NCBI RefSeq assembly: GCF_011397635.1
Contig: NC_064759.1
Location: 16,326,428 to 16,390,427 of the forward strand
Direction of reading: 5' to 3'
Length of the DNA stretch: 64,000 bases
Source of the DNA: Epinephelus fuscoguttatus
Lineage: Eukaryota; Chordata; Actinopteri; Perciformes; Serranidae
Of the stretch, positions 14,701 to 26,256 are shown in pieces. Below the pieces are notes generated by a model. That model was not told the origin of the DNA. It was given only the letters and a program-made list of their open reading frames with translations, and did no database searches. Every line of letters begins with the position of its first letter. Position 1 is the first letter of the stretch. A program made the position numbers and the translations under genes.

Positions 14701-17700
14701 CACAAAAATGACAGAAAAGAAGAATACAATTACAGCTACACACTTATAGACTCCCCATGACACACTTATAGGTGTGTAACATAAAGCTTGTTCATACATT
14801 TTAATTACTGGACAAGCCTGTCACGTTGCAGTGGCCTTTTTATGTTGCATGTTCTCAGGTGTGAAATTATACTGCACAGATTCAAGGATCAAGGCAAAAA
14901 TAAATATAACTTAAACCCTATCAATGAGCAAAAATAATAACAATATGATACAAGAAAAATATACATGTTGCCACTCAAAATAAAGAGGTCAGAATGTCTG
15001 CTTATTAATTACTTTAACAATAGAGGACTACATTTTCCAAATAATCCATTTAAGTTTATCAGATTTTATTCTGTTTTTAGTGATCCATATAAAGTGGACC
15101 TCTGTTTCTCAGATGTAAGCCACATTATGACCTCCTTGATCCACGGTATAAATCAGCAGTTTTAACACATTTTTAACATGGTTTCATTTTTGTTTTCTCA
15201 CTTTGATTTGTTTCAGAGGGAGACGTGGAAGATATGCAGACTCAGGCTTTCGTGAGTCCTTCCTCTGGACCATTTAAATGTAAGTAAAATGTTTTAATAC
15301 AGTTAAATTATACACAGGTTTGTGTCTGTCTGAGGAAGTGAGTGCATCAGAGCGCAAATATTTATTTTAGCATTGCTCAATTTCCTTATTTTGTCTCCTC
15401 TGTCTCCTATGTGCAGTACCCCCTGCTCTAAGACCTACAGCATTGTCTTCCTGTTCAGACAGCCAGGAGGGTGAGGACTTTGTTGTGGCTGAGACGCAGT
15501 CCTTCATTCTTCAGACCAGAGACCACCAGGGCAACCCCCCAGAGGACCACACCATGGACCCCACCCAAGAATTTTGCCTTGAGTCATCTGGTGATGAAAG
15601 AGGCGAACAGTCCAGCAGAGGACTGTCTTTCCAGCTGGGGCTTTCAGACAGCAGCCACCTGCAGGGTCGGGCCCCAACTTTAGCCACAGAGAGCACCCAA
15701 GCGTTTGTCCCTGCGGAGGAGGGTGTGAATATGGAAGAAACCCAAGCATATGCAGCCATCTCAAACGCAGACAGGACCTCCTTAGAGAATGAGGCTACAC
15801 AGGCTTATGGAGATGATGAAGAACCTGCCAGAAGTTCAGTTATGTCTGCAAATTTGGCCTTAGAAGCAACACAGCCATATATTTCAGAGCCCCGCAGTGA
15901 TTCAGAGGATGAAACCGATGAAAATGAGAGAAATAGCACTGCCACTGTTGAGACTCAGCAGTTTCCCACCTCATCTACTCTTGCCATGGCTCAAACCCAA
16001 CCAATGTCTGCCTTTGAGGAGGAGGAGGTGGATTTGGAGGAAGAAAATCCAATTTCCTCTGTATTACAAGTTGAGCCCAGACGACAGAATGAAAAAGAAG
16101 AGAGGGATGAACATGAGAAAGCAGCTCAACCTCAAAAGACCCACCTACCTGTAGCTGCAACTCAGCCCATGCCTGTAAGTGACGATGAGGAAAGTGATGA
16201 TGAGGACTCCATTCCAGGTCCACGAAGAAGAAAAGCAAAGCCCCTGCAGCTTGAAGAAGAGCAGTCTCAAACGCTCCCAAACTCTGAGTTATCACTTGTT
16301 GAAACTCAGCCCATGCACGATGGTGTAGCCCAAACTCAGCCCATGGCTTTAAGTGGAAATGAGGAAAGTGATGATGAGGACTCGATTCCAGGTCCCCGAA
16401 AAAGAAAAGCAAAGCAACTGCGGATCGAAGATGAGCAGACACAAACACTGACAAACTCTGAGCTCTCTGTTGTTGCAACTCAGCCAATGGAAATGGCTGA
16501 AGATGGAGAAAGTGATGAAGAAGACCTGATTCCAGGTCCACGAAGAAGGAGAGCAAAACCATTGCAACTTGAAGAGACACAGCCCCTCACTAGTTCTGAA
16601 GTCACTGCTGCTGAAGCCCAGCCCGCGGTCATAGGTGAAGACAGAGAAAGTGATGATGAGGACTCAATTCCAGGTCCACGAAAAAGAAAAGCAAAGGTAC
16701 TGCAAATTCAAGAAGAGGAGACACAGCCGCTCACAAATCCTGAGGCCTCCACTGTTGAAACTCAGCCCTTGGAAACAAAAACTGGCAGGCAGCCTCAGAG
16801 ACGAAAAGGGAGTCAATCTGAAGCTGGAACCAGTGGCACTACTGTCAGTGGTAAAAGAGGGACAAGGGCAACATTAAGAGAAGAGGAGGAGCAGGCGGAG
16901 TGTTCTGAACCTCCTAAGAGACAGACAAGAGGGAAGAACAAAGCTCTGCCAACTACCAGAGGAAGGAGGGGAAAATCAAGGCCTGATGAGGAGCGGAGTG
17001 AGGAGGAGGAGGAGGTAGAGCCGCCTAAACGAACCAAAGGGAAAATATCCATGAGGCAACAGAAAGTTAACAAGGAAGAGGAAGAGCGGCCTGAAACAGC
17101 AAGAAACAAGCGTGCTGCAAATAACGACCTAATAAAGGAACAAGATGAAGGGAGGGAACGAGACAAATTAGAAAGGGAAAGAAAAGAGAAGGAAGATCAA
17201 GAAAGATTGCAGGCTGAAAATGCTGAAAGGTCAAGACTTGAGTGGGAGAGAGCAGAAAAAGCAAGATTAGAGAGGGAAAGAAAGGAGGAAGAAGAAAAGA
17301 AAAGAGCTGAGAGGGTGCAAAAGGAAAAAGCAGCACAGTTGGAGAGGGAAAGAAAGGAGAAGGAAGAAAAAGAGAGATTAGAGCATGAGAAGGCAGAAAG
17401 AGAAGAGAAGGAAAGATTGGAGAGGGAAGAGAAGGAGAGAATAGAAATGCAAAGAAAGGAGAAGGAGGAAAAGGAGAGACTGGAGAGGGAAGAGAAAGAG
17501 AGAATAGAAATGCAAAGAAAGGAGAAGGAGGAAAAGGAGAGACTGGAGAGGGAAGAGAAAGAGAGAATAGAAAAGGAAACAAAGAAACAGGAGGAAAAAG
17601 AGAGATTAAAATGTGAAAAGGCAGAAAGAGAGGAGAAGAAGAGACTGGAGAAGGAAGAGAAGAGAATAGAAAAGGAGAGAAAGGAGAAGGAGGAAAAAGA

Positions 17701-20700
17701 GAGATTAGAGTGTGAAAAGGCAGAAAGAGAAGAGAAGGAAAGATTGGAGAGAGAACAGAAGGAGAGATTTGAAAAGGAAAGAAAGGAACAGGAGGAAAAA
17801 GAAAGATTGGAGACAGCAAAACAAGAAAAAGAGGCCAAAGAAAAACAAATAATAGAGCAACAAAAGAACAAAGAAGAAGAAAAAAAGGCCAAAACACCCG
17901 CAAGAAGTGGAAGAGCAACTAGAAGAACAATTGCTGCCCCGAGTACAACAGAACCAGAACAAGACTCAACAATGTCAGCCAATGATGATGGCCCAGCAAG
18001 GAGGACCAGATCTCGCTCCAACTCTTCCAACTCTGTCAGCTCAGAGAGATCTACTTCAAGTGTGAGCACGCAGGGGAACAAGGGGCGAGGCCGAGGCAGA
18101 GGCAGAGGAGGAAAGACGACCAGTGAGCCACCCCAGACGGCCATCGCTAGAAGCAGCAATAGAAGGAGGACAGTGGCTGCAGAGTCAACAGAACAGGACA
18201 GTAAAGATATTCCTCCACAGGGAGTCCTTTCAAGGTCCAGCTCCATCAACTCCCTCAACTCTGAGATATCCAGCTGCAGCACGAGCTCTCAGAGAGGAGG
18301 AAGAGGAGGCAGGCAGCGAGGAAGAGGGAGGAAAACTGAGCCAGAGCCTGTCTCCATCCCTCCTAGTCACAGTGACCAGAATTTGGCCTCCAAACCTACA
18401 GTCAGAGGCAGGAAGAGCAGGAAAGCAGAGGAACCCTCTAATGAGGTTCCCCATGATGATGACAAAGAGAAGGCAGACTCTCAGCAGCCTAGTACCACAA
18501 GAGGGCGACGGCGAGCCAATGCAAATGATGCAGAACCTGCTGCAGATAAGAAAGACCCTACTCAGGATCAGGAGTGTGCAAGTGAAGAGTCAACTCTCCC
18601 AAAGGAGAGTGACAGGGGCAGAGGCCAAGAAGTTGTAAAGAGTGAGACTGTGGAGGCACCAGTTGCTCCTGCTGCCAGTGATAGAAATGAAGCTAAAGAG
18701 AAAAGAAAAGGAAGAAAAAGAGAGTTGGAAGAAGAGCCTAGCAGTACCTCCAACATTTCCAAGGGGAAGGAGAAAGCTGAAACAACAGAGGCAGCAAAAG
18801 ATGACATTCCAGTCCAGGCTAAGAGAAAAGGTAGAGCATCCACGGCTCAGGCTAAGACGAACACACAAGATTCCCCCACTGAAGTGAAGGTGAAAGAAGA
18901 CAGCGAGAAAATGGAGGAGGAGACTGTTGAGAAAAGAGGCAGAGGTCGGACGTCAGTTGTCCAGAAAAAAAAGAAAGAGGAGCAGGAAGAAAGTGGAGCA
19001 TCTGTCGACCAGGATCCACATGTGGAGGCCTCAGAGGTGACTTAATTACTTGACAATTAAACATATGCACTGGACATTTTAAGGTCTCAGACATTGTTGT
19101 TTTGATTGAGACCAAACTGCATTAGGGCTGAAAGATAAATCAGACCCAGCGGAAAGCTGAGTAATATATAAGTAGTGTCCAGGAACCTCTGTCCTTCAGA
19201 GGAAAGGCTTTTACCTTGGCCAAAAGCCCCGGTGCATTTGTCTCTATGAGTCAGCCTTTCCAACCATCATAATGTACTATAATCTACATCAGGGACTGTC
19301 TTTGTCTCTCCAACTCTCATAGCAACAAGAGTAGTCTGACCTGCTCTGCATCACCATTAATACACTAATGAATTAAGTGGTTTAGTAGTCACAGAGCCAC
19401 TTCCTACTCTTATGTTTTATCTTCCTCGCTTTCTTTACTGCTCCCATTCTCATCATTCTCTTTGTGTGTTTCATGCTTTGTTCCTGTCTCACCCCTCTCT
19501 TTAATTGAACAGCCCAAGACTCCGACCAGCAGTGCATCCCGGAAGCGACAGGCTCCTGCGAACACCTCACCTGTGGCAAAGACCCCTCGTTCCTCCTCTG
19601 CTTCCCCAGCAGCAGGTGGTCGATTACGAGTTGCCAGCCAGGCTTACAAGGTCTTTCTGCACATGTGGTTGTATTTTTGAGATTGTCAAAATGATGCACA
19701 TGAGGGAAGGTTGACTGTAATGATAATCACATTTCTTTATGGTGCATTCACACTAAGGTTGTGTATCGTTTGGGTTTTTTCCAATACCGGTGCCAATACA
19801 GAACTTTAAAATGCTATCGGTGCCTGAACTGATACTTTCATAAATAATCAGGGTGTCTACAGGTCCTTAAAAAGTCTTAAAAAGTCTTAAATTCAATGTT
19901 AGAACAATAACTTTGTCTTAACTACTACAAACTTTTTATCTAATTTCATTTATCCATTTTTTTTATTTCTTTCTGTGAAAATGAGTGAAGCCTTTCTATG
20001 TAAAAATCCTCATTTCTAAAGTCGCAAACCTTTATAAAACTATAATACTGTCATTTTACTTCATACATGCACTTCCCTGTTGGCAAAATGTAGATTGACT
20101 TAACTCACTCTAATAACTATATCCCTACATAATACCTACCTCTGCGCAAGACCACATTTATACTACTCGCCTTCAGTGCTTAAATAAGTAAAACAGGATT
20201 TGTCCAAAACTCTGTCCTAAATTTGGTGTCTTGAATGGGTCTTAAAAAGCAATAGACTTAACTGTCTGATACCTGTAGACACCCTGATAATGCATAAAAT
20301 GACAGTCAATGATGTGAAAGAAAGATCAGAAATATTCATAAATCTGAATCAACACTAAACACTATTTACAAATTCACATATCACATTCACATCATAAATT
20401 AAAGCTAAAATAAATTTTCTGCTGGGCTCAGTAATTGTCTCCTTAACTCAGGAGAGGCTCAGCAGCCAGACATTTCTGCATTATCTGTTTAGGGGCAGCT
20501 GAGATTGTCACTTAAAATGAGAATAGGTGGTCCACCTTACAGTCCCCCTTATGTGAGCCTGATCAGTTTCCACTGTGAAGCCAACTTCAGGGCTAACCTC
20601 CTTCCCTTTAATTAGCAGGTGGCAAGAAGAGTTGTAGCACTTCATTCACTGATAAATAGCCTAAACTGCACTGCTATGTTTAACTTCATATTCTAAGCTC

Positions 20701-23310
20701 CAGTCACTGCAGTGTTACTGTCACGTGTCACTGTCAGACACGCTCTCTCTCACATGGCCGCACACTCCCTACACACACACCATCTGGCAACAAAGTGAGG
20801 CACCCAAATTTGTGGCATGATTTGGTCTGCTAAGTACCGCTTGTATAGGAACTTTAGGTGCCCAACCCTAATTCACAGCAATGACAGTTAGGGTGCTTCA
20901 GTGAAACTTTGCAGAATTTCAGTTATTTTTGGTTTGTTTATGAAGGTGATCACTGTTGCTTTTGAATGTAGGCATCACCAAATATCGGCTTGGTTCTCCT
21001 ATAAGCAGACTGTTCTGTTAGCCATCAGGAGCAAAAATGGAATATGACTGAACCACAGAAAATTATACAAAAATTTAGCAGTGCATGACAAGGCCATGCT
21101 TTGCTAATTTTACAGGGATTAGAATCAGATATGTTTCAGTGCCCCTACTTCTACATTTTTTACTTGATAGGATGATAGTGCACTAGAAATCTGCTCAGTA
21201 GGCCTCATGTGAGTTAACATTACTTCAAACCTATGAATAACGCACTGTGTCTATCATTCTCACAGGTGCTGTTCACAGGAGTTGTGGATGAAGACGGGGA
21301 GAGAGTCTTGGCTCGTTTGAGAGGCAGCATAGCTAAAGGTGTGGCTGACATGAACTGTCTGGTGACTGATAAGGTGCGCAGGACTGTCAAGTTCCTGTGT
21401 GCGGTGGCTAAAGGAGTCCCCATTGTCACCACACAATGGCTGGATAAGGTTAGTTACTGATTTAGCATTTAAAACTGGCCTCAGAATAGTTTTATCTTTT
21501 TGATAAATCTATTTGGAAGTATTTACACAAATACTACACTCAGATGTACTCAAGTGGACACTCTGATTGTCTTTCTTCCCTCCCCTTGTGTTTCAGAGTG
21601 GCAAGGCGGGGAGCTTCCTGCCTCCTAAAGCTTTTCTTGTGAAGGATCCAGAGCAGGAGAAGAAATTTAATTTCTGCCTGCATGAGTCTCTGGGGACTGC
21701 TGGCCGTCAGCCTCTCTTACAGGTACTCTTTCCTCAGTCCTACCATTTAGTCCGGTACTTATTTTTGATCTGAGTGAGAGGTGGACGCAATTTACCAAGA
21801 CACATTTAAGTTTTTGCTTCTTGCATTTTGCTCTTGCACAGTAACTGTTAGTCATTGTTTAGAATATGGTAAATTGTAAATAGACTTGCACTTGTATAGC
21901 ATCTTTCGCACTCACATAAATGCATTCACACTTGCATTTATACACTGGTGGCTGGGGCTATCATACAAGGTGCCACCTGCTATTCAGTCAAACATTCATC
22001 CGCACTCGTACACCATCAGGAGGAATTTGGGGTTCAGTATCATGCCTAAGGATACATCAACATGCAGACTGGAGGAGCCAGAGATTGAACCACCTACTAA
22101 TGGGCGACAGGCTCTACATCCTGAGCCACAGCCACCTCACATGGGATGGGTCATTAACTATCCTATTGCCTTGTGTTAGTGTAGCCTGTTTGTAAGTAGA
22201 CTGCAAGGACGTTTGCTGTTTGACCCCTACAAGCTTTCATGCAGTGTGCATCAGTCAGACCAGTTTGGACACAAGCTACACAGGGAGATTAGGTTGGAGA
22301 TGGAGAAAGCATGCAGTGCTGCGTCCTGCAAAACCACGCCCATCCGAGTGAAATATTCCTGTCCTGAATAAAATTGACAGATAGGAATAGGGAGTCCGGG
22401 TGGGGATACCAACATGTTTTTGTTGGAATCATCCTCAGCCTATAAAAGATCTGAAATCCTTGACTTTTATTTATTGTGGAGCATTGCTTTCAGCTCAGCC
22501 TCTTTGTAGTAGAATGTGCTCAGATTTTTTCATGAGTACAGTTTCGGTTGTTTACCATTACACTTTGGCTCGTGGATAGTAATTTGACATTTATTGTTAT
22601 GCTGTTTATGTTTTATGGGCACTTCAGGTAGGGAAGCTGGCAGTAATGTTTCCATTTCTGTTACACGCTCTCTTCCTGCTCTGCACTGTTTGGATCAGTA
22701 TCAAAGCTGAAGGGATAGTTTGATGCATACTGTGCTGATTGTGGCTAAATATGGGGCAGGTATACACGTGGAATACCAAATTCCGTCCCTAAGAGCTTTA
22801 TATTGATTTCTTTAGGCATTCTTGCAGAGACATATGTCGTGCACTGCATCTCTTGTCGTCTCTTCTCTTTTTTCTTAGGGGTATGAGATCCACGTAACAA
22901 AGTCAGTGAAACCAGAGCCAGCTCAAATGAAAGACATAATCTCCTGCAGTGGAGCCACCTTTCTACCTAAGATGCCCTCTTCTCACAAGGTACCAGCCAG
23001 TGTTTCTCACTCAGGTCTTGAATACAACAAATGAACATTATTTTGTTATAGTCATTCAGTACATCTGTTATTATTGATTTTCTGTCACTCCCCTCCTCCC
23101 TCTCAGCCTCAGACTGTAGTGATTTCCTGCGAGGAGGACTGGTCACTGTGTGGCCCAGCTCTCTCTGCATCTCTCCCAGTCGTCACAGCTGAGTTCATTC
23201 TCACAGGGATCCTTCAGCAGAAAGTTGACCTTCAGACCCACACACTTTCTGCTCCTACAAATGCTCAACAGCCCGCAGGAGGCAAGGGACGGAGCAGGAA
23301 GAAGACTTAA
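11777..23310 (+). CDS. mdc1: Mediator of DNA damage checkpoint protein 1 (MDC1), complete, 11 coding exons
   Basis: Nuclear scaffold that binds phosphorylated H2AX at double-strand breaks and recruits ATM, the MRN complex and RNF8. Exons: 11777-11912, 12024-12620, 12698-12776, 12916-14177, 15217-15279, 15417-19036, 19513-19650, 21266-21448, 21597-21722, 22879-22989, 23107-23310; every junction is GT-AG and in frame, giving about 2172 residues (human 2089). In order: MDATQ start with Thr4-Gln; FHA domain at about 47-135 with GR58, SISKQH and MNGT; six SDTD plus two degenerate repeats at about 374-648 (NBS1 binding after CK2 phosphorylation); TQxF/TQxY motifs at about 699-895 (ATM sites read by RNF8); four IPGPRxRxAK repeats at about 970-1170; E/K/R coiled coil at about 1270-1540; Arg/Gly and Ser-rich region; tandem BRCT at about 1962-2150 with [13 protein letters not shown] and GYEI. 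The reading frame of exon 6 continues into an intron stop, so the GT at 19037 is the end chosen. Confidence 0.95.
14227..14530 (+). mobile_element. MITE of the 'GGGCTGCAACTAA' fish family, copy 1 (mdc1 intron 4)
   Basis: The stretch begins GCTGGAACTAAAGATGATT, continues with TATAAAATGACAGAAAA and ATTCAGTTTACA, and ends with TAATTATTAACGAATTG. This is the pattern of a widespread fish non-autonomous hAT-like element. Two relatives occur in this window at 39638 and 51842. Old and diverged. Confidence 0.5.
14530..15216. other. Remainder of mdc1 intron 4
   Basis: AT-rich intron sequence with a 19-20 base poly-T run near 14631-14650. No exon, RNA or clear repeat was recognised. Confidence 0.6.
17420..17580 (+). 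repeat. In-frame 63-bp minisatellite inside mdc1 exon 6
   Basis: Two nearly identical 63-base units (17420-17482 and 17483-17545) plus part of a third encode the 21-residue block containing [18 protein letters not shown]. They lie inside the E/K/R coiled coil. Because the unit length is a multiple of three, copy number can change without breaking the frame. Confidence 0.9.
19754..20871. mobile_element. DNA transposon remnant in mdc1 intron 7, host of a nested insertion
   Basis: The right end reads (reverse complement) TTAGGGTTGGGCACC followed by a TACCG-type motif. The left end has a decayed counterpart beginning TAAGGTTGTGTATCG and containing AATACCGGTGCC. This 'GGGTTGGGCACC...GGTACCG' pattern is typical of a fish MITE family. 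An unrelated inverted-repeat element sits inside at 19849-20286. Confidence 0.45.
19849..20286. mobile_element. hAT-like MITE nested in mdc1 intron 7
   Basis: Terminal inverted repeats CAGGGTGTCTACAGGT at 19849 and ACCTGTAGACACCCTG ending at 20286 match perfectly. The next block (CCTTAAAAAGTCTTAAA and GTCTTAAAAAG) is also related. ATAAT flanks both ends. There is no internal coding capacity. Confidence 0.85.
21880..22150 (+). repeat. Common fish interspersed repeat in mdc1 intron 9
   Basis: The order of motifs is characteristic of a widely dispersed teleost repeat: 'ACTTGTATAGC', 'ACACTGGTGGCTGGGGCT', 'GGTGCCACCTGCT', 'GGGGTTCAGTATCATGCC', 'AAGGATACATC', 'GATTGAACC' and 'GAGCCACAGCC'. The reading frames here are repeat by-products. 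Confidence 0.6.
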
Positions 23311-23456
23311 CATCACCAGGGTACACTGTAAAAATCCACCATCTACAGTGTGTGTAGGAAATCTGCCACGGTGGGGTTTTGTCATCACTCACAGATTCCC
23401 TTTTAAATCAGAGACCAGTAGAAACACTAGTGAGTCAGCTGTTCGTCTGTATTAAA

Positions 23457-24022
23457 GGCCCTGTTTATTCCTGGTATTGACATGCATCTTTGGTGATCCA
23501 GTCACAAGTGGATAGTGCTAAATACAAGTGTAAACACCCACCAAGAGGGATTGTGACCGGACCACTGCAACCACTTGCTGAGGCAGTCTGGGACGCATTT
23601 GACCACATACCTGCTGTAGTGAAAAGGCTAATGTGTCTTGATTACATTCAGGTGGTTGTTTTGGTAACAGTATGTTAACGCTCTATAACCTGACCCTTTT
23701 ACAAAAAGTTGGACAAAGTGTTGTGTGTCCATCGTTTGTTCTGTGGAAGGAGACATGTTGAAATCTCCTGACAGTGATATCTCCAGCTGTACCAACACAA
23801 CCGCTAACACGAGCATGCTAACAAGCAGCCAGCAAGAGTGCTGACGTAATGCCCTTCGACCTCCAGCATTAATGACTTAAGCGGCAACGAGATCTGAACA
23901 CAAGTGGGCAGGTGGAGATGCATATTTGGTGACATAGTTGTGAATGCTGATGTGTCTTGGCTGTCCACTTGTGTTTGTATCACTGAAACACACGTTAATA
24001 TCAGGTGTAAACAGACTCAAAG
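23457..24022. mobile_element. MITE with ~60-bp terminal inverted repeats just after mdc1
   Basis: The left arm at 23457-23518 (CCTGTTTATTCCTGGTATTG ... CACAAGTGGATAG) pairs with the reverse complement of 23960-24022 (CTGTTTACACCTGATATTA ... CACAAGTGGACAG). No transposase is present. An ATTAAA at 23451-23456, about 140 bases after the mdc1 stop and touching the element edge, is the nearest candidate mdc1 polyadenylation signal. Confidence 0.7.
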
Positions 24023-25268
24023 ACTAGAGGAATGTATTTGCCATGTGCAGCAAAACTTGATTGTTCACTTGCACGGTTTTTATCACATTGTGTGGATGTA
24101 GCATGGGTGCAGCTTTAAAACGTTGTAAAACGTTTGCGATGGAAGAAACAAAATTTAGGAAACTTACTAAGGAGTAAGGTGTCTCAAATTTTTACGGTTT
24201 AGAAATCTACTCTCATTATGGTCTTTTCTTACGATCTTACCTTTTGCCTTTTACATGTGAAAAAAATGTAGTTTTTAAAGTTGCAAAAGCTAAAACCAGT
24301 GTTGCTGCTATAATTACCCTTCAACCGTCCTTGTCACTTCCCCTCTCTCATCCTCCCCTGTGCTTCACCTTTCTCTTTACGCAACAATAACAAGCGGAGC
24401 AGGAATTAACACTGCTAAATTACTGCTGCTCTCTGTGCGTCCTAAGTGCTTCTGCTCAATCATCCAGTTTGGCAGGTACCCAGCCGAGAAGTGCGAGTCG
24501 TGTAATCATGTTTGGGTGGTGAAATAGAAATAGTGGAACTGATGGGGGTTCTGTTTTGAAATACACCAGCTACGGTGGCCAGTGGATGAAAAAAAGCTCA
24601 TTTAATTTTCTGATAGGAAGTGCCGAGGTTATCATGAACCTACCAGCGTGTCTTGTCTCCATTAACCACCATCACCACCACCGCCACCTACTCCATTAAG
24701 GCTTCGTCCAATCCTATTACCTCCAGGGATGAGACACAATATGTAGGCACCTGAATGCTGATGCTGCTTCTACATCAATACCAATTTACTGTGTTTGTGT
24801 GTACATGTTATGTTCAAAAAGACCAGTATACAGAACTCGCCTTCCCTGACCCGCTGTAAACCTTTAAACTTACTGTATTGTTTGGTGTTTTAAAGATGAA
24901 CTCATTAGCTTGTAACTTAGTTTGATTTTAGAACTGTCATATAGCTAATATCTCAACACCAACTTTGTATTTGTATGAAATCATGAAATCTGTCCGTATA
25001 ACTGATGAAAACATTAAATCTTTTCTATTATGTCTAACTATATGTGTATTTACTTTTGCAACTTATATAGTCTTTGTTTAAACGCTGGAGGAGATGCATA
25101 TGAAGTGATGTGAGAGGCAGGGTACTCCCTTCACTAAATTTCCTGTATTCTGGTGAATTTTTATGCGTCCTCTGCTTCTTTCATGTTTTTAATCGGGGGG
25201 GGGGTAAGTACATGTATTCTAAATATTGAGGGGGGGCGTGTCCTCTGCATTCCCCCTTAAATCTACAC
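24022..25268. other. Gene-free spacer
   Basis: AT-rich DNA with a short ACC/CACC-rich stretch near 24663-24690. No supported gene or RNA. Confidence 0.55.
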
Positions 25269-25903
25269 CTAGGCCAGAGATATTGGATGAAGCGAGATAC
25301 CCAACTCAGCTCACTTCCTGATTCAGTGACGTCAGCGCCACGCCCCAGTAGGAGACTTGCAGCAGCTCTGAATGTATTGTCGTCAATGAGGAAAATGAAC
25401 GTGATCACAATTTATGGTCAATTCTTTCACCCTGTAGTCACTAAAGTAAATACTGGGTTCATTTTCCACAAGCCACACATCTTCCCAATGTTCTGACATT
25501 AAAGCTGCATTTTTCATCCGCACAGATCAAGAGAAACTTTGTTTGAGCCCTGTCCATCTCAGAAAACAAGTTCTCGCGAGATCTTGTGATCTTGATAAAC
25601 AGGCGGTAAAATCACAGTTAACTTACAAACAGTTATTTAAATAAAAAATGCCCAAGCTTTGTGCAACAATAGGCTGTAATAATAGGAAGAATGTATTTTC
25701 ATTCCACCTGCTTCTCAATCCGCATACACAGACATCCACAGAGCCTAAGTTCAACACGGTGGTGGGGGGGTTGAGGGAGAACAAGCTCTGATTGGAGGGA
25801 GAGCTAACCACGCCCACTTAGGAGACAGGAAGAGTAACTGTTTTCTTAACATTGGATAAGCCTACAGTTGGGTATCTCCCTTCATCCAATATCTCTGCCT
25901 AGG
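25268..25903. mobile_element. TIR element carrying a THAP-like coding remnant
   Basis: The left end (CCTAGGCCAGAGATATTGG, 25268) and the right end (reverse complement CCTAGGCAGAGATATTGG, ending 25903) are inverted repeats that extend through GATACCCAACT. Inside, a short plus-strand frame resembles the start of a THAP zinc-finger domain. This suggests a deletion derivative of a THAP-transposase DNA transposon (P- or Kolobok-like), though the family is inferred. Confidence 0.7.
25648..25791 (+). pseudogene. THAP zinc-finger N-terminus, truncated transposase remnant
   Basis: A 47-codon frame starts MPKLCATIGCNNRK and continues with FSFH. The Met-Pro start, C-x4-C pair and following SFH match the beginning of THAP DNA-binding domains (C2CH zinc, where SFH supplies part of the fold). 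The frame stops before the later Cys-His pair, so the domain is incomplete. It lies within the inverted-repeat element and is best read as a relic of its transposase, not a host gene. Confidence 0.5.
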
Positions 25904-26256
25904 CTAGTATCTGTATTTTTAAGGCTTCGATGTGAAACAATTTAGGTAGAATTATAAGATTTGGCTAAAAATGTCGGACCTTCAGGCTAAAAATCAGCTG
26001 TTACTGATTTTGTCACAGTCTGCGTCCTGATACTTGGGAATCAATGAAAACTCGCACCTGAAGAGGATCTCTCTTTATCTCATTTAATGTATGCCAGATT
26101 TACTCTGTTGAGGCCCCTTAGTTTAAGGATCACTAAGGCCCAAGTTTATTTCTTAAAACCCTCTTAGTGAGGGCTTTGATTGTACTGAACTGTACCTTCT
26201 GTTTATTGATGATGATATTGAAATGTGCACATTTGATTATTGTGGTATGTTCTTGG

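Noticed and set aside
16813-18843. Long minus-strand reading frames (up to 361 codons) opposite mdc1 exon 6
   Set aside because: They mirror the A/G-rich E/K/R coding repeat and give Ser/Phe/Leu low-complexity strings; no start context, splice or domain support.
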